64,000 nt of DNA from Streptomyces longispororuber (GTDB taxonomy: Bacteria > Actinomycetota > Actinomycetes > Streptomycetales > Streptomycetaceae). The stretch is taken from contig NZ_BNBT01000031.1 of the NCBI RefSeq assembly GCF_014656095.1, positions 1 to 64,000 of the forward strand. Reading direction: 5' to 3'. Below the pieces are notes generated by a model. It had not been told where the DNA came from. It worked only from the letters and a program-made list of their open reading frames with translations, and did not search any database. Within the stretch, counting starts at the first letter, position 1; every line of letters starts with the position of its first letter. The translations under genes and the position numbers were made by a program. Below are positions 1 to 12,200 of this stretch, one piece after another.

Positions 1-3000
1 CAGCTCGGGCAGCGCGCCGAGGAGGGCGCTGGGCCGGGCCGCGGTGAACGCGGGCGCGAACCGCTCCCAGTCGACGTCGGCCACGGTCAGGCACGTCTCG
101 TCGGCGGCGAGGGCCTGGACGAGCGCGCCGACGGCCAGGTCCGGGTCGAGGAGCCGTACGCCGCGGCGGCGCAGGTGCTCCTCGGCCTCGGCGGTGGCCG
201 CCATGCCGCTGCCGCCCCAGGCGCCCCAGGCGACGGAGGTCGCGGTGAGGCCGCGGGCGCGGCGGTGCGCGGCGAGCGCGTCGAGGAAGGTGTTGGCGGC
301 GGCGTAGCCTGCCTGCCCGCCGCTGCCCCAGACGGCGGCGATGGAGGAGAACAGGACGAAGGCGTCCAGGTCGGTGTCGCCGAGCAGGTCGTCGAGGTGG
401 GCGGCGCCCGCGGCCTTGGCGGCCAGCGCCTCGGCGAGGTCCGCCGGGGTGGTGTCGGTGAGGGCGAGGGCCGGGCTGACCCCGGCGGCGTGGAAGACGG
501 CGCGCGGGGTGCGGCCTTCGGCGGCCAGCTCGTCGAGCAGGTGCCGCAGCGCGTCCCGGTCCGCCACGTCGCAGGCGGCGACGGTGACCGCGGCCCCCGC
601 CTCCTCCAGCTCCGCGACGAGTTCGGCGGCGCCGGGCGCGTCGAGGCCGCGGCGGCCGGTGAGCACCAGGTGCTCGGCGCCCTCGCGGGCGAGCCTGCGG
701 GCGACGTGGGCGCCGAGGGCGCCGGTGCCGCCGGTGATCAGGGCGGTACCGCGCGGCGTCCATGGAGCCTCGGCCCCCGTCGGCCGCGCGGGGGCGTGGA
801 CGAGGCGGCGGCCGAAGAGGCCCGGGCCGCGCACGGCGAGCTGGTCCTCGACACCGGTGCCCGCCTCGGCGGGGATGCCGGTCAGGGCGGTGGCGAGGCG
901 GGCGCGGGCCCGCGCGTCGACGGTCCCGGGCAGGTCGACGAGGCCGCCCCACAGGTCCGGGTGCTCCAGCGCGGCGACGCGGCCGAGACCCCACAGCAGG
1001 GCCTGGACGGCGCCCGCCGGGCGGTCGCTGCGGCCGGTGGTGACGGCGCCCTGGGACACCGCCCACAGGCGTGCGGTGGTGTCGGTGTCCGCCAGGGCGC
1101 GGACGAGGGCGACGGTGCCCGCGAGCCCGGCGGGGACGGCCGGGTGGTCCGCGAGGGGCGTCTCGTCGAGGGCGAGGAGGGAGACGACACCGGCGAGCCC
1201 GGAGTCCCCCGTGTGCTCGCGCAGCCGCCCGGCGAGGGCTTCCGCGCTCACCTCCCCTGCTGGTACGCGCAGTTCGACGGCCTCGGCTCCGGCGGAGGCC
1301 AGCGCCTCGGTGACGCCGGACGTCCACGGGTGCGCCACGGCCCCCTCGGGGACGACGACCAGCCAGCGGCCGGTGAGGGCCGGGGCGGGGAGGCCGCCCG
1401 TGAGCGGCTTCCAGGTGACCTGGTAGCGCCAGTTGTCGACGGTGGACCGCTCGCGCCGCTGCCGCCGCCAGGACGACAGGACGGGCAGGACGGCGCCCAG
1501 CTCGGCGGCGGACTCCCCGGTCACCTCCAGCTCGGCGGCCAGCTCCTCCAGGTCCTCGCGCTCGACGGCCTCCCAGAAGCGGGCGTCGGTCCCGTCCGCC
1601 GCGGGCGCCGCCGCCGCGGGCGTCCGGCCGTCGACGAGCCAGAAGTGCTCGTGCTGGAAGGCGTACGTGGGCAGGTCGACGGTGGCGGCGCCGGGGAACA
1701 GCGCCCGCCAGTCCAGTTCCACGCCGTGGACGTGGGCCGCGGCGACGGCGGCCGCCAGCTCGCGCGCGCCGCCGCCCTCGCCGTGGGGCGGGGAGGCGAG
1801 CACGGCCGTGGTGCCGCCCTCGGCCTCGGCGGCGGTACGCAGCGCGTCGAGGTGCACCGGGTGCGGGCCGACCTCGACGACGAGCCGGTGACCGGCGGCG
1901 AACAGACCGCCGAAGGCCTCCTCGAAGGGGGCGTCGTGCCGCAGGGCGCGCTGCCAGTGCCCGGCGTCCGCGAGGGCCGCGGCGTCGAGCCACTCCCCCG
2001 CGAGGGCGGAGTACAGCGGTACGCCGTCCGGGCGCGGCACCGGCGTGACGGGCACGGCACCGACGTCGGCGGACCGGCCCGAGGTCACGAGGCGGGCCGC
2101 GTCCCGCAGGGAGAGGGCACCGGCCACGCACGCGGCGGCGACCTCACCGGCGCCGTGTCCGGCGACGGCCGCGGGCGCCACGCCGGTGGCCTGCCAGAGG
2201 GCGGCCAGGGAGACCGACACGGCGAACAGGGCGGGCCGGGCCGTGTCGGCCCGCCCGGCGGCGTCGCCGTCCGCCGCCGCGGCCTCACCGGTCGGCGCCT
2301 CGGCGGTGTCGTCGTTCGACGCCACGGTGGTGTCACCGTCCGACGCCCCAGCGGCCTCACCGGTCGGCGCCTCGCCGGCGGCGTCGTGCAGCACCTCGAA
2401 GAGGTCCCAGTCCACGAACTCGGCGAGCGCGTCGGCGCACTCCCGCATCCGGGCGGCGAACACCGGGGAGGTGTCGAGGAGTTCGCGGACCGCGGCCGTC
2501 CACGGCGTGCCCCGGCCCGGGAAGACGTACAGGGGCCGGACGGGGCCGCCGTGCGCGCGGCCGGTCACGGCCCGCGGGGCGGCGGGTGCCCCCGCCGCCA
2601 GTGCCTGGAGCCCGGCGAGGAGCTCGTCGCGGTCCCGGCCGAGGGCGACGCCGCGGTGCTCGAACCGCGACCGGGTCACGGCCAGCGACCAGCCGAGGTC
2701 GGCCGGTGCGAGCGCGGCGTCGGCGCGCAGCCGGGCCAGCACGCGCTCGGCCTGGGCCCGCAGCGCCTCGGGGGACTTGGCCGACAGCGCCAGCGGCAGC
2801 ACGGGCAGGGGCGGCTCGCCGCCGTCGGGGGCCCGGTCCGTGCGCGCGGGCTCGTCGGCCGGGGCCTGTTCCACGATGACGTGGGCGTTCGTCCCGCTGA
2901 CGCCGAAGGCCGAGACGCCCGCGCGGCGGGGGGTGCCGTCGCCGTGCGCGGGCCACTCCCGTCCGTCGGTGAGGAGTTCGACGGCGCCCGCCGACCAGTC

Positions 3001-6000
3001 GACTTCGGAGGTCGGGGCGTCCACGTGCAGCGTCTTGGGCAGGACACCGTGGCGCATGGCCATGACCATCTTGATGACACCGGCGACACCGGCGGCGGCC
3101 TGCGTGTGGCCGATGTTGGACTTGATGGAGCCGAGCCACAGGGGCCGGTCGGCCGGGCGCTCCTTGCCGTACGTGGCGAGCAGCGCCTGGGCTTCGATGG
3201 GGTCGCCCAGGGTCGTGCCGGTGCCGTGGGCCTCGACGGCGTCCACGTCGGCGGCGGACAGCCCGGCGTTCGCCAAGGCGGCCCGGATGACGCGGCGTTG
3301 CGAGGGGCCGTTGGGGGCGGTCAGGCCGTTGCTGGCGCCGTCCTGGTTGACGGCCGAACCGCGGATCACCGCCAGGACCTGGTGGCCGTTGCGGCGGGCG
3401 TCGGAGAGGCGCTCGACGAGCAGCAGGCCCACGCCCTCGCCCCAGCCGGTGCCGTCCGCGGCCTCCGCGAAGGCCTTGCAGCGGCCGTCCGTGGCCAGCC
3501 CGCGCTGGCGGCTGAACTCCACGAAGGTGGCCGGGGTCGACATCACCGAGACGCCGCCCGCGAGGGCCATGGTGCACTCGCCCTGCCGCAGGGCCTGCGC
3601 GGCCAGGTGGAGGGCCACCAGCGACGACGAGCAGGCCGTGTCGACGGTGACGGCGGGGCCTTCGAGGCCGAAGGTGTAGGAGATGCGGCCGGAGGCGACG
3701 CTGGCGGCGTTGCCGATGCCGAGGTAGCCCTCGACCTCGTCGGGGACGTGGTCGATGCCGGCGGTGTAGTCCTGGCCGTTGGTGCCCGCGAACACGCCGA
3801 TCCGGCTGCCGCCCAGGCCCGCCGGGTCGATCCCGGCGCGTTCGAAGGCCTCCCACGCGGTCTCCAGGAGGAGGCGCTGCTGCGGGTCCATCGCCAGGGC
3901 CTCGCGCGGGTTGACGCCGAAGAACTTGGCGTCGAACTGCCCGGCGTCGTACAGGAACCCGCCTTCACGGACGTACGAGGTGCCGGTCTGCCCGGCGTCG
4001 GCGTGGTAGAGCGCGCCGGTGTCCCAGCCGCGGTCGGCGGGGAAGCCGTCGATGGCGTCGACGCCCTCGGCGACCAGGCGCCACAGGTCCTCGGGGCTGG
4101 TGACGCCGCCGGGGAAGCGGCAGCTCATGCCGATGACGGCGAGGGGTTCGTCGGTGGCGGCGCCGGTCGCGGGGGCGGGCGGGGCGGTCGCCGTGCCGTC
4201 CCCGGTGCCGTCGGCGGTGTCGTCGCCGAACAGTTCGGTGCGCAGGTGGGCGGTGAGCGCGGCCGGGGTGGGGTGGTCGAAGACCAGCGTGGTGGGCAGC
4301 GTGAGGCCGGTGGCCGCGCCGAGCAGGTTGCGCAGCTCGACCGCGGTGAGGGAGTCGAAGCCCAGCTCGCGGAAGGCGCGGGTCACGTGGATGTCGTCCA
4401 CGTCCGGGTAGCCGAGGACGTCGGCGGCCTGGCGGCGTACCAGCTCCAGGAGGGCGGCCTCGCGGTCCTCGGGCGCGAGCGCGGCGAGGCGGTCGGCGAA
4501 GGCGTTCGCGGGGGCGGGGCCCGCGGCGGCGCCCTGGTCCGTGGGCGGGGCGAGGGCCGCCCGGGCCTCGGGGATGTCCGTGAAGAGGCGGCTGGGCCGG
4601 GTCGCGGTGAAGCCGGGCGCGTACTGGCCCCAGTCGATGTCCACGACGGCGGTGAGGGTCTGGTCGTGGCCGAGGGTCTGGTGCAGGGCGGTGATCGCGA
4701 GGTCCGGGTCCATGGGCGGCATCACGCCGTGGCGCAGGCGCTCGGCCGCGGCGCCTTCGGCGGCCATGCCGCCACCGCCCCAGGGGCCCCAGGCGATCGA
4801 CGTCGCCACGCGCCCCGCGGAGCGCCGGGTCTCGGCGAGGGCGTCCAGGGCCGCGTTGGCGGCGGCGTACGTGCCCTGGCCCGAGCCGCCGACGACACCG
4901 GCGAAGGACGCGAACAGCACGAACGCCGACAGGTCGAGGCCGGACGTCAGCTCGTCGAGGTGGCGGGCCGCGGTCACCTTCGCGCGGAACACGGCCGCCA
5001 TCCGGTCCTCGGTGAGGCCGTCGACGACACCGTCGCCGAGCACGCCCGCGGTGTGGAAGACACCGGTGAGCGGCGCGTCGCCGGGGACCGTGGCGAGGAG
5101 GCGGGCCAGCGCCTCCCGGTCGGCGGTGTCACAGGCCGCGACGGTGACGCGGGCGCCCAGTTCCTCCAGCTCCGCGGCGAGTTCGGCGGCTCCGGGCGCG
5201 TCGGGCCCGCGGCGGCTGGTGAGCAGGAGGTGGCCGGCGCCCGCGCGGGCCAGCCAGCGGGCCACGTGCCCGCCGAGCGCGCCGGTGCCGCCGGTGACGA
5301 GCACGGTGCCGCGCGGGGCCCACTCCGTCCGGGGCGCGTCCCCCAGCGGGGCGCGCACGAGGCGGCGCCCGTACACGCCGGACCCGCGTACGGCCGCCTG
5401 GTCCTCCCCGTCCGGGGAGCCGAGGAGCCGGGCGAGGCTGCTGGCGGCGGTGGCGTCGGCGGCCTCGGGGAGGTCGACGAGGCCGCCCCAGGTCTGCGGG
5501 TACTCGAGGGCCGCGACACGGCCGAGGCCCCAGACGGCCGCCTGGGCCGGGTCGGCGGCGGCTTCCGTCGGCGTGGTGGAGACCGCGCCCCGGGTGGCGG
5601 CCCAGACGGTGGCGGTGCTGCCCGCGTCGCCGAGGGCCTGGAGCAGGACGGCCGTACGCAGCGCGGGGATCACCGCCGGGTCGGCGGTCACCACCGCGTC
5701 GGGCCTCTTCGCCGCGTCGGGGGCACCGGGCTCGGGCTCCTCCGCTCCGGGCAGCGCCAGGAGCGACAGGGCGCCGTCCCAGCGCGTCGCCTCGTGCTGC
5801 CGCAGCAGCTCCGTGAGGGCCGCGCGGTCGGTGCTCGCGGCGGCCGGGACGCGGACCACGGTGACGCGGGCACCGCCTGCGGCCAGGGCGCGTTCGGCGG
5901 CGGTGCTCCACGGCTGGTCGGCGCGGTCGGCGTGCCCGGCGGGGACCAGCAGGGCCCAGGCGCCCGCCGGGGCGGAGGCGTCGCCGGGCTGCGGGTGCAG

Positions 6001-9000
6001 GGGATTCCAGGTGACGCGGTAGCGCCACCCGTCGAGGGTGGACGCGGCGCGGCTGCGGCGCCGCCAGGCCGTGAGGGCGGGGAGCACCGAGCTCAGCGGG
6101 GCGTCGGCGGGGACGTCGAGGGCACCGGTGAGCTCCGCGAGGTCCTCGTGCTCGACGGCCTCCCAGAAGCGGTCCTCGACGCCGTCGCCGCCTGCGCCGC
6201 CCGCGGCCCGGTCCTGGGCGCCCTGGGTGACCGTGTCCAGCCAGTACCGCTGGTGCTGGAAGGCGTACGTGGGCAGGTCGACGCGGCGGCGCGCGGCCAG
6301 GGGCGCGTACCGCGGGGTCCAGTCGACGGTGGTGCCGCGCACGTGCAGCCGGGCGAGCGCGGTGAGGAAGGTGTCGGCCTCGGGCCGGTCGCGGCGCAGC
6401 GCCGGGACGAGTCCGGCCTGGGCCTCGGCGTCGGTGAGGGTGTCGTGGGCCATCGCGGTGAGGATCGCGTCCGGGCCCAGTTCGAGGAGGGTGGTGGCGC
6501 CGAAGCCGGTGAGGGCGCCCAGGCCGTCGTGGAAGCGGACGGCCTCGCGCACGTGCCGCACCCAGTACTCGGGGTCCTTCAGCTCGGCCGCGGCGGCGAG
6601 CCGCCCGGTGACGTTGGAGACGACGGGCAGCGTCGGGTCCTGGTACGTCAGTGTCCGCGCGACCTGCCGGAACTCGTCGAGCATCGGCGCCATCAGCGGC
6701 GAGTGGAAGGCGTGGCTGACCTTGAGCCAACGGGTCTTGCGGCCCTCGGCGCGGAGCTGGACGGCGAGGTCCTCCAGGACGCCGCGGTCGCCGGAGAGCA
6801 CCACCTGGGCGGGGCCGTTCACGGCGGCCAGGCCCACCCACTCGGCGACGTCCTCCAGGAGCGGGGCGACGTCGGCCTCGGCGGCCTGCACGGCGAGCAT
6901 GGCGCCGCCCCGGGGCAGCGCCTGCATCAACCGGCCGCGGGCGGCGACGAGTCGGGCGGCGTCCTCCAGGGACCACAGCCCGGCCACGTGGGCGGCAGCC
7001 AGCTCACCGATGGAGTGCCCGCCGACGATCTCCGGCCGTACGCCGAAGGACTCCGCAAGACGGAACAGCGCCACCTCCATGGCGAACAGCGCGGGCTGCG
7101 TGTAGCCGGTCTGCTCAAGGAGGTCGGCGTCGGTACCGAACATCACGCTCTGGAGCGAACGTTCTATCAAGTCGTCGAAGTGGTCGCACACCTCGTCCAG
7201 CGCCTCGGCGAACACGGGGAACGCCTCGTACAGTTCGCGGCCCATGCCCGGGCGCTGGCTGCCCTGGCCGGTGAAGACGACGCCCAGGCGGCCCTCGGTG
7301 ACGGTACCGGTGACCGTGCCGGGGCCGGCGGGCCCGTCGGCGGCGAGGGACTCCAGGGCGGTGAGCAGCCGGTCGCGGTCCTCGCCGATGAGCACGGCCC
7401 GGTGTTCGAAGGCGGAGCGGCCGGTGGCCAGGGACCAGCCGAGGTCGGCGGTCCCGTCGGCGTCGGCGGCGAGGGCGGGGTCGTCGAGCAGCCGTTCGCG
7501 CAGCCGGGCGGCCTGGGCCCGCAGTGCCTTCGCGGTACGGCCGGACAGCGGCCAGACCGTGGGGCCGACGACGGGCCGCGCGTCCTGGCGGTCCTCCCCG
7601 GTCCGGTCGGCGGCCGACGCGCTGTCCGAGGTGGCGTCCGAGGCAGGGCCCTCCTCCGCCGGGCCCTGCGGGTCGGCGGCGGGGGCCTCTTCGATGATCA
7701 CGTGGGCGTTGGTGCCGCTCACGCCGAACGACGAGACGCCCGCGCGGCGCGGCGCGTCCTCGCGCCCCGGCCACGCGCGGGCCTCGGTCAGCAGCTCGAC
7801 GGCCCCGGCGGACCAGTCCACGTGCGTGCTGGGCCGGTCCACGTGCAGGGTCCGCGGCAGCAGGCCCTCGCGCATCGCCATGACCATCTTCATGACGCCC
7901 GCGGCGCCCGCCGCGGCCTGGGTGTGCCCGATGTTGGACTTCACCGAGCCGAGCCACAGCGGCCGGGTGCGGGGGCGTCCCTGCCCGTACGTGGCGAGCA
8001 GGGCCTGGGCCTCGATGGGGTCGCCCAGGGTCGTGCCGGTGCCGTGGGCCTCGACGGCGTCCACGTCGGCGGCGGTCAGGCGGGCGTTGGCGAGGGCGGC
8101 GCGGATGACGCGCTGCTGGGCGGACCCGTTGGGGGCGGTCAGGCCGTTGCTGGCGCCGTCCTGGTTGACGGCCGAGCCGCGTACGACCGCGAGGACCTCG
8201 TGCCCGTTGCGGCGGGCGTCGGACAGCCGTTCCAGGAGCAGCAGGCCGGCGCCCTCGCCCCAGCCGGTGCCGTCGGCCGCGTCGGCGAAGGCCTTGCAGC
8301 GGCCGTCCTCGGCCATGCCGCGCTGGCGGCTGAACTCGACGAACGCGGTGGGCGTGGTCATCAGCGACACGCCGCCCGCGAGGGCGAGGCCGCACTCGCC
8401 CTGGCGCAGCGCCTGCGCGGCCAGGTGCAGCGCGACCAGGGACGACGAGCAGGCGGTGTCGACGGTGACCGCCGGGCCCTCCAGGCCCAGGGTGTAGGAC
8501 AGGCGGCCGGAGACGACGGCCGCGGTGTTGCCGGTGCCGGAGAAGCCCTCGACGCCCTCGGCTGCCTCGGCGACGACGGCGGTGTAGTCCTGGCCGTTGG
8601 TGCCGGTGAACACGCCGGTGCGGCTGCCGCGCAGGCTCAGCGGGTCGATGCCGGCCCGTTCGATCGCCTCCCACGCGGTCTCCAGGAGGAGCCGCTGCTG
8701 CGGGTCCATGGCGCGCGCCTCGCGCGGGGAGATGCCGAAGAAGCCCGCGTCGAACTCGTCGGCCGTGTACACGAACCCGCCCTCGCGGGTGTACGTGGTG
8801 CCCTGGTGGTCGGGGTCGGGGTGGTAGAGCCCGGCCACGTCCCAGCCGCGGTTGCGCGGGAACGCGGACACGGTGTCCACGCCGTCCCTGACCAGCCGCC
8901 ACAGCTCCTCGGGGGTGCTCGCGCCGCCGGGGAAGCGGCAGCTCATCGCGATGATCGCGACGGGCTCCGCGTCCTTCGACTCGAGTTCGCGCACTCTCCG

Positions 9001-9066
9001 ACGAGTCGTGTGCAGATCCGCCGTCACCTGCTTGAGAAGGCGGCGGATTTTGTCGTCGTTCACCAT
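1..9066 (-). CDS. Modular type I PKS (PKS4), modules 9-10, 3' end beyond the window
   Basis: The frame is open from an ATG at 9066 to the left edge (3022 codons) with no stop. GGAG lies about 9 nt before the ATG, and an in-frame TAG lies just upstream (9081-9079). The N-terminus is a short coiled docking helix ([19 protein letters not shown]), which should receive the chain from PKS3. Approximate domain order by residue: KS9 30-455 (TACSSS), AT9 590-925 (GHSIG, HAFH, malonyl), KR9 1245-1490, ACP9 1515-1605 (GFDSL), KS10 1635-2065 (TACSSS), degenerate AT10 2170-2475, KR10 2765-2972. Module 10 ACP and anything after it are outside. It follows PKS3 by 205 bp on the same strand. Codon use matches the other PKS genes, so AT10 decay is inside an otherwise maintained reading frame. 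PKS identity is certain; the number of further modules is unknown. Confidence 0.96.
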   Translation of the reverse strand, partial: MVNDDKIRRLLKQVTADLHTTRRRVRELESKDAEPVAIIAMSCRFPGGASTPEELWRLVRDGVDTVSAFPRNRGWDVAGLYHPDPDHQGTTYTREGGFVYTADEFDAGFFGISPREARAMDPQQRLLLETAWEAIERAGIDPLSLRGSRTGVFTGTNGQDYTAVVAEAAEGVEGFSGTGNTAAVVSGRLSYTLGLEGPAVTVDTACSSSLVALHLAAQALRQGECGLALAGGVSLMTTPTAFVEFSRQRGMAEDGRCKAFADAADGTGWGEGAGLLLLERLSDARRNGHEVLAVVRGSAVNQDGASNGLTAPNGSAQQRVIRAALANARLTAADVDAVEAHGTGTTLGDPIEAQALLATYGQGRPRTRPLWLGSVKSNIGHTQAAAGAAGVMKMVMAMREGLLPRTLHVDRPSTHVDWSAGAVELLTEARAWPGREDAPRRAGVSSFGVSGTNAHVIIEEAPAADPQGPAEEGPASDATSDSASAADRTGEDRQDARPVVGPTVWPLSGRTAKALRAQAARLRERLLDDPALAADADGTADLGWSLATGRSAFEHRAVLIGEDRDRLLTALESLAADGPAGPGTVTGTVTEGRLGVVFTGQGSQRPGMGRELYEAFPVFAEALDEVCDHFDDLIERSLQSVMFGTDADLLEQTGYTQPALFAMEVALFRLAESFGVRPEIVGGHSIGELAAAHVAGLWSLEDAARLVAARGRLMQALPRGGAMLAVQAAEADVAPLLEDVAEWVGLAAVNGPAQVVLSGDRGVLEDLAVQLRAEGRKTRWLKVSHAFHSPLMAPMLDEFRQVARTLTYQDPTLPVVSNVTGRLAAAAELKDPEYWVRHVREAVRFHDGLGALTGFGATTLLELGPDAILTAMAHDTLTDAEAQAGLVPALRRDRPEADTFLTALARLHVRGTTVDWTPRYAPLAARRRVDLPTYAFQHQRYWLDTVTQGAQDRAAGGAGGDGVEDRFWEAVEHEDLAELTGALDVPADAPLSSVLPALTAWRRRSRAASTLDGWRYRVTWNPLHPQPGDASAPAGAWALLVPAGHADRADQPWSTAAERALAAGGARVTVVRVPAAASTDRAALTELLRQHEATRWDGALSLLALPGAEEPEPGAPDAAKRPDAVVTADPAVIPALRTAVLLQALGDAGSTATVWAATRGAVSTTPTEAAADPAQAAVWGLGRVAALEYPQTWGGLVDLPEAADATAASSLARLLGSPDGEDQAAVRGSGVYGRRLVRAPLGDAPRTEWAPRGTVLVTGGTGALGGHVARWLARAGAGHLLLTSRRGPDAPGAAELAAELEELGARVTVAACDTADREALARLLATVPGDAPLTGVFHTAGVLGDGVVDGLTEDRMAAVFRAKVTAARHLDELTSGLDLSAFVLFASFAGVVGGSGQGTYAAANAALDALAETRRSAGRVATSIAWGPWGGGGMAAEGAAAERLRHGVMPPMDPDLAITALHQTLGHDQTLTAVVDIDWGQYAPGFTATRPSRLFTDIPEARAALAPPTDQGAAAGPAPANAFADRLAALAPEDREAALLELVRRQAADVLGYPDVDDIHVTRAFRELGFDSLTAVELRNLLGAATGLTLPTTLVFDHPTPAALTAHLRTELFGDDTADGTGDGTATAPPAPATGAATDEPLAVIGMSCRFPGGVTSPEDLWRLVAEGVDAIDGFPADRGWDTGALYHADAGQTGTSYVREGGFLYDAGQFDAKFFGVNPREALAMDPQQRLLLETAWEAFERAGIDPAGLGGSRIGVFAGTNGQDYTAGIDHVPDEVEGYLGIGNAASVASGRISYTFGLEGPAVTVDTACSSSLVALHLAAQALRQGECTMALAGGVSVMSTPATFVEFSRQRGLATDGRCKAFAEAADGTGWGEGVGLLLVERLSDARRNGHQVLAVIRGSAVNQDGASNGLTAPNGPSQRRVIRAALANAGLSAADVDAVEAHGTGTTLGDPIEAQALLATYGKERPADRPLWLGSIKSNIGHTQAAAGVAGVIKMVMAMRHGVLPKTLHVDAPTSEVDWSAGAVELLTDGREWPAHGDGTPRRAGVSAFGVSGTNAHVIVEQAPADEPARTDRAPDGGEPPLPVLPLALSAKSPEALRAQAERVLARLRADAALAPADLGWSLAVTRSRFEHRGVALGRDRDELLAGLQALAAGAPAAPRAVTGRAHGGPVRPLYVFPGRGTPWTAAVRELLDTSPVFAARMRECADALAEFVDWDLFEVLHDAAGEAPTGEAAGASDGDTTVASNDDTAEAPTGEAAAADGDAAGRADTARPALFAVSVSLAALWQATGVAPAAVAGHGAGEVAAACVAGALSLRDAARLVTSGRSADVGAVPVTPVPRPDGVPLYSALAGEWLDAAALADAGHWQRALRHDAPFEEAFGGLFAAGHRLVVEVGPHPVHLDALRTAAEAEGGTTAVLASPPHGEGGGARELAAAVAAAHVHGVELDWRALFPGAATVDLPTYAFQHEHFWLVDGRTPAAAAPAADGTDARFWEAVEREDLEELAAELEVTGESAAELGAVLPVLSSWRRQRRERSTVDNWRYQVTWKPLTGGLPAPALTGRWLVVVPEGAVAHPWTSGVTEALASAGAEAVELRVPAGEVSAEALAGRLREHTGDSGLAGVVSLLALDETPLADHPAVPAGLAGTVALVRALADTDTTARLWAVSQGAVTTGRSDRPAGAVQALLWGLGRVAALEHPDLWGGLVDLPGTVDARARARLATALTGIPAEAGTGVEDQLAVRGPGLFGRRLVHAPARPTGAEAPWTPRGTALITGGTGALGAHVARRLAREGAEHLVLTGRRGLDAPGAAELVAELEEAGAAVTVAACDVADRDALRHLLDELAAEGRTPRAVFHAAGVSPALALTDTTPADLAEALAAKAAGAAHLDDLLGDTDLDAFVLFSSIAAVWGSGGQAGYAAANTFLDALAAHRRARGLTATSVAWGAWGGSGMAATAEAEEHLRRRGVRLLDPDLAVGALVQALAADETCLTVADVDWERFAPAFTAARPSALLGALPEL
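1640..2545 (-). other. Catalytically dead acyltransferase domain of module 10
   Basis: Read against the six-per-kb conserved ATs of this cluster, this domain starts with PGRGTPW where the others have PGQGSQW. Around 2390-2230 a 39-residue net insertion of Ala/Gly/Asp/Thr/Glu replaces the stretch before LFAV. The nucleophile motif GHSQG reads GHGAG, so the catalytic Ser is Gly (codon 2154-2152, residue 2305). Shortly after, about 84 residues are missing compared with AT6. The gap spans the VAAVNGP segment and the YASH/HAFH motif with the catalytic His. The C-terminal part resumes at [13 protein letters not shown] and continues to LPTYAFQ. The FVDWDLFE segment suggests a methylmalonyl-type ancestor. 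All changes keep the frame, so the KR downstream is still made. Confidence 0.9.
2281..2374 (-). repeat. 22-bp direct repeat pair inside the AT10 insertion
   Basis: A 22-bp sequence at 2281-2302 recurs at 2353-2374, 72 bp apart and in the same frame. Each copy encodes EAPTGEA. The repeat lies in the low-complexity insertion that disrupts AT10, which suggests the insertion grew by slippage or duplication. Confidence 0.85.
4240..8974 (-). other. PKS module 9: KS-AT(malonyl)-KR-ACP
   Basis: The KS has the active-site Cys in TACSSS and the two downstream His motifs ([17 protein letters not shown]). The AT has GHSIG and HAFH, the established malonyl-CoA signature. The KR has a normal nucleotide-binding TGGTGALGG and the catalytic Ser and Tyr (LFASFAG, GTYAAAN). 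Its stereochemistry motif reads LGD rather than LDD. The last Asp, the best conserved B-type residue, is kept, so a B-type hydroxyl is the more likely call. There is no DH or ER between AT and KR. The ACP carries Ser in GFDSL. Confidence 0.9.
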
Positions 9067-9150
9067 CTGGCCTAGCTCCTAGAGACAAGTCGGAGAGAGC
9101 GGTGCGGTGCCCCCGCCGCCGGGGCGGCGGGGGCGGCAGAGCGGGGATCG

Positions 9151-9246
9151 GTGCGGGGGCCCGCCGGGGCCGGGAGGGGGCCGCCCACCCAGGCCGGGCG
9201 GGGGCGGTCCACCGGGGCCCGGCGGGAGCGGCCCACCAAGGCCGGG
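9151..9246 (-). repeat. Four imperfect tandem copies of a 24-bp G+C-rich unit
   Basis: Units lie at 9151-9174, 9175-9198, 9199-9222 and 9223-9246. On the minus strand each begins CCCGGCC or CCGGGCC and has a central GGTGG or GGCGG. They fill most of the 205-bp gap between the PKS3 stop (9272) and the PKS4 start (9066). A 66-codon Pro/Arg-rich frame (9272-9072) reads through them and its ATG overlaps the PKS3 stop, but it has no recognisable ribosome site and no family resemblance, so I treat the stretch as non-coding. It could fold strongly in the mRNA. Confidence 0.85.
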
Positions 9247-9271
9247 CGTGCGGGCGGCTGGGGGCGGCTCA

Positions 9272-12200
9272 TCAGGAGATCCCGAACTCCTTGCTGATGA
9301 AGTCGAACATCTCGTCGTCCGTGGCGGACTCCAGCTCGTCCACGACCTGGCCGCCCTCCTCACCCCCGGCGCCGGGGCCGCACCGGTCGAGCAGCACCCG
9401 AAGCCGTTCGGCGATCGTGGCCAGCTCGTCCTGCGACGGCGTGGCCTCGGCGAGCCCCAGCTCCAGCGAGTCGAGCCGGCTGAGCAGCGTCGCCGATTCG
9501 CCCGCTTCCGGCGCCAGTTCGGCCTTGAGGTAGTCGGCGAGCGCCACGGGCGTGGGGTGGTCGAAGACGAGCGTGGTCGGCAGGGCGAGGCCGGTGGCCG
9601 TACCGAGCGCGTTGCGGAGTTCGACGGCGGTCAGGGAGTCGAAGCCGAGCTCCCGGAAGGCCCGGCCGGGCTCGACGCGCTCGGGCCCGGGGTAGCCGAG
9701 GACCGTCGCGGCGTGCGTCCGCACCAGGTCCTCCAGGAACCGGTCCCGCTCCGGCCCGGACAGCGCGGCGAGCTGCCGTGCCAGGTCCGGCCCTGCGGCC
9801 TCGGCCGCCCCACCGTCCGCGCGGCCCGCGCGCTCCCGCAGGGCACGGGCTTCGGGCAGGTCGGCGAAGACGGGGTTGGGGGTGAGTGCGGGGCCGCCGG
9901 ACAGGTACTGCTCCCAGTCGACGTCGGCGATCACCGTGGTGGTGAGGCCGTGGCCGAGGGCCTGCCCCAGCGCGGCGACCGCGAGCCCCGGCTCCATCGG
10001 CGGCACCGCGCCGCCGCGTGCCGCGTCCCCGGCCATGCCGCCGCCCGCCCACGCGCCCCAGGCGACGGAGGTCGCCGTCAGGCCGCGGGCCCGGCGCCGT
10101 TCGGCGAGCGCGTCGAGGGCCGCGTTGGCGGCGGCGTAACTGCCCTGCCCGACGCCGCCGGAGAGCCCGGCGAAGGAGGAGAAGAGCACGAACGCCGACA
10201 GGTCGAGGCCGGACGTCAGCTCGTCCAGGTGGTACGCGGACCGCACCTTCGCGCGGAAGACGGTGGCGAGCCGCTCGGCGTCCAGGCCGTCGAGCACCCC
10301 GTCGTCCAGGACACCCGCCGTGTGGAACACCCCGGTCAGCGGCGCCTCCTCCGGGATCGCCGCCAGGACCCGCGCGAGCGCCTCCCGGTCCGCCACGTCA
10401 CAGGCGGCGATGGTGACCTCGGCCCCCAAGCCCTCCAGCTCGGCACGGAGTTCGGCAGCCCCGGGCGCCTCCGGGCCACGACGGCTCGTCAGCACCAGAC
10501 GCCGGGCACCCTGACCCGCCAGCCACCGCGCCACATGACCGCCCACAGCACCCGTACCACCGGTGACCAGAGCCGTGCCCTCAGGCACCCACTCCCCCGC
10601 CCGCGCCGCATCCAGCGGAGCCCGCTCCAGCCGCCGCGCGAACACCCCGGCCGACCGCACCGCCACCTGGTCCTCGGCGGGCCATGCTCCGGCGAGGAGT
10701 CCGGCGAGCCCGGCCAGGTCCCGCTCGTCGGCGATCTCCGGCAGGTCGACCAGACCGCCCCACAGCCGCGGGTACTCCACGGCCACCACACGGCCGAGTC
10801 CCCACAGGGCCGCCTGCGCGGGCCGGGGCGCCGGGTCGGCGCCGCCGACGGCCTGCGCGGACCGCCCTGCCAGCCACAGCGGGGCACCCAGGTCCGCGGC
10901 GTGCAACGCCTGCACCAGGGTGACCGTCGCGGCCAGGCCACGGCTGACCCCGCCGCGTACGGCGTGCTCCTCCTCGTCGGCGGCCAGCAGCGACAGGACG
11001 CCGGACAGCGTGCCGTCGACGGCCGCCGCCTCCTTGCGCAGCCGCTCGGCGAGTTCGTCGCGGCCGGTGCCCTCGGCACCCGTCACGACCGTGCGCACCT
11101 CGGCACCGTGCCCGCCGAGCGCGGCCTCGACGGCCGCCGCCCAGGCGGCGACGTCCGCGCCGCCGTCCGGCACGACGAGCAGCCACACCCCGTCGAGGCG
11201 GGCGGCGGGCGCCTGCCCCAGCGGCTTCCAGGCCACCCGGTAGCGCCACCTGTCCAGCGTGGACGCCTCGCGCCGCTGCCTGCGCCAGGACGAGAGCACC
11301 GGCAGCACCTCACCCAGCGCCCCGCTCCCCGCGTCACCGCCGAGTTCGGCGCTCAGCGACTCCAGGTCCTCCCGCTCCACGGCCTCCCAGAACCGCGCCT
11401 CCACCTCGTCGGCGGCGACGCCCGTACGAGCGGTGGTGACGGGAGCCGCCTCCAGCCAGTACCGCTCACGCTGGAAGGCGTACGTGGGCAGGTCCACACG
11501 GCGCCGCGCCTCGACGGGCGCGTACAGCGGCGCCCAGTCGACGTCGATGCCGCGTACGTGCAACTGCGCGAGGGCACTCAGGAACGTGTCCGCCTCGGGG
11601 CGGTCATTGCGCACGGCCGCGATCAGACCGGTCTGGTCCTCGGGCTCGGTGAGGGTGTCGTGGGCCATCGCGGTCAGGACCGCGTCCGGGCCCAGCTCCA
11701 GCAGAGTCGAGACGCCGAAGCCGGCCAGCGCACCGAGGCCGTCATGGAAGCGGACCGCCTCACGGATGTGCCGGACCCAGTACTCGGGGTCCCGAAGCTC
11801 GTCAGCGTCCGCCAGCGCACCGGTGAGGTTGGAGACGACCGGCAGTGTCGGCTCCTGGTACGTCAACTGCCGTGCCACCCGCCGGAACTCCTCCAGGGCG
11901 GGCTCCATCAGCGGCGAGTGGAAGGCGTGCGACACCTTCAGCCAGCGCACCTTGCGCCCCTCGCCCCGCAGCGTCTGCTCCAGGCCTTCCAGAGCGGCAC
12001 GCTCACCGGAGAGCACCACCTGCGAGGGCCCGTTGACCGCCGCGACACCCACCCGGTCGGCCAGGTCGCCGAGCAGCGGCAGCACCTCGTCCTCCGCCGC
12101 CTGGACCGCGAGCATCGCGCCACCCTCGGGCAACGCCTGCATCAACCGACCGCGAGCCGCGACCAGCCGCGTCGCATCCTCAAGCGACCACAACCCCGCC

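Larger units (their letters stand above)
1..4162 (-). other. PKS module 10 (partial): KS-AT(degenerate)-KR
   Basis: The KS is complete, with TACSSS and [10 protein letters not shown]. The AT lacks catalytic residues (see separate entry). The KR is intact: TGGTGALG for NADPH, Ser in LFSSIAA, Tyr in GYAAAN. It has no LDD motif and carries Trp in AVWGSGGQ, the A1-type pattern. The ACP is left of the window. Unless an acyl unit comes from elsewhere, this module cannot load its own extender. Confidence 0.88.

Noticed and set aside
1640..2545. Frameshift as the cause of the odd AT10 sequence
   Set aside because: The frame is continuous from KS10 through KR10 and resumes recognisable AT sequence on both sides of the insertion and the gap, so the changes are in frame.
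175..9075. Giant plus-strand open frame (2966 codons) opposite PKS4, and similar plus-strand frames opposite all PKS genes
   Set aside because: High G+C coding DNA leaves few stops in the antisense frames. The translations are Gly/Arg/Val-rich with no domain, while the minus strand encodes clear KS, AT, KR and ACP domains.
9072..9272. 66-codon Pro/Arg-rich frame between PKS3 and PKS4
   Set aside because: It only translates the 24-bp repeats, has no clear ribosome site and resembles no family. Kept as a repeat.
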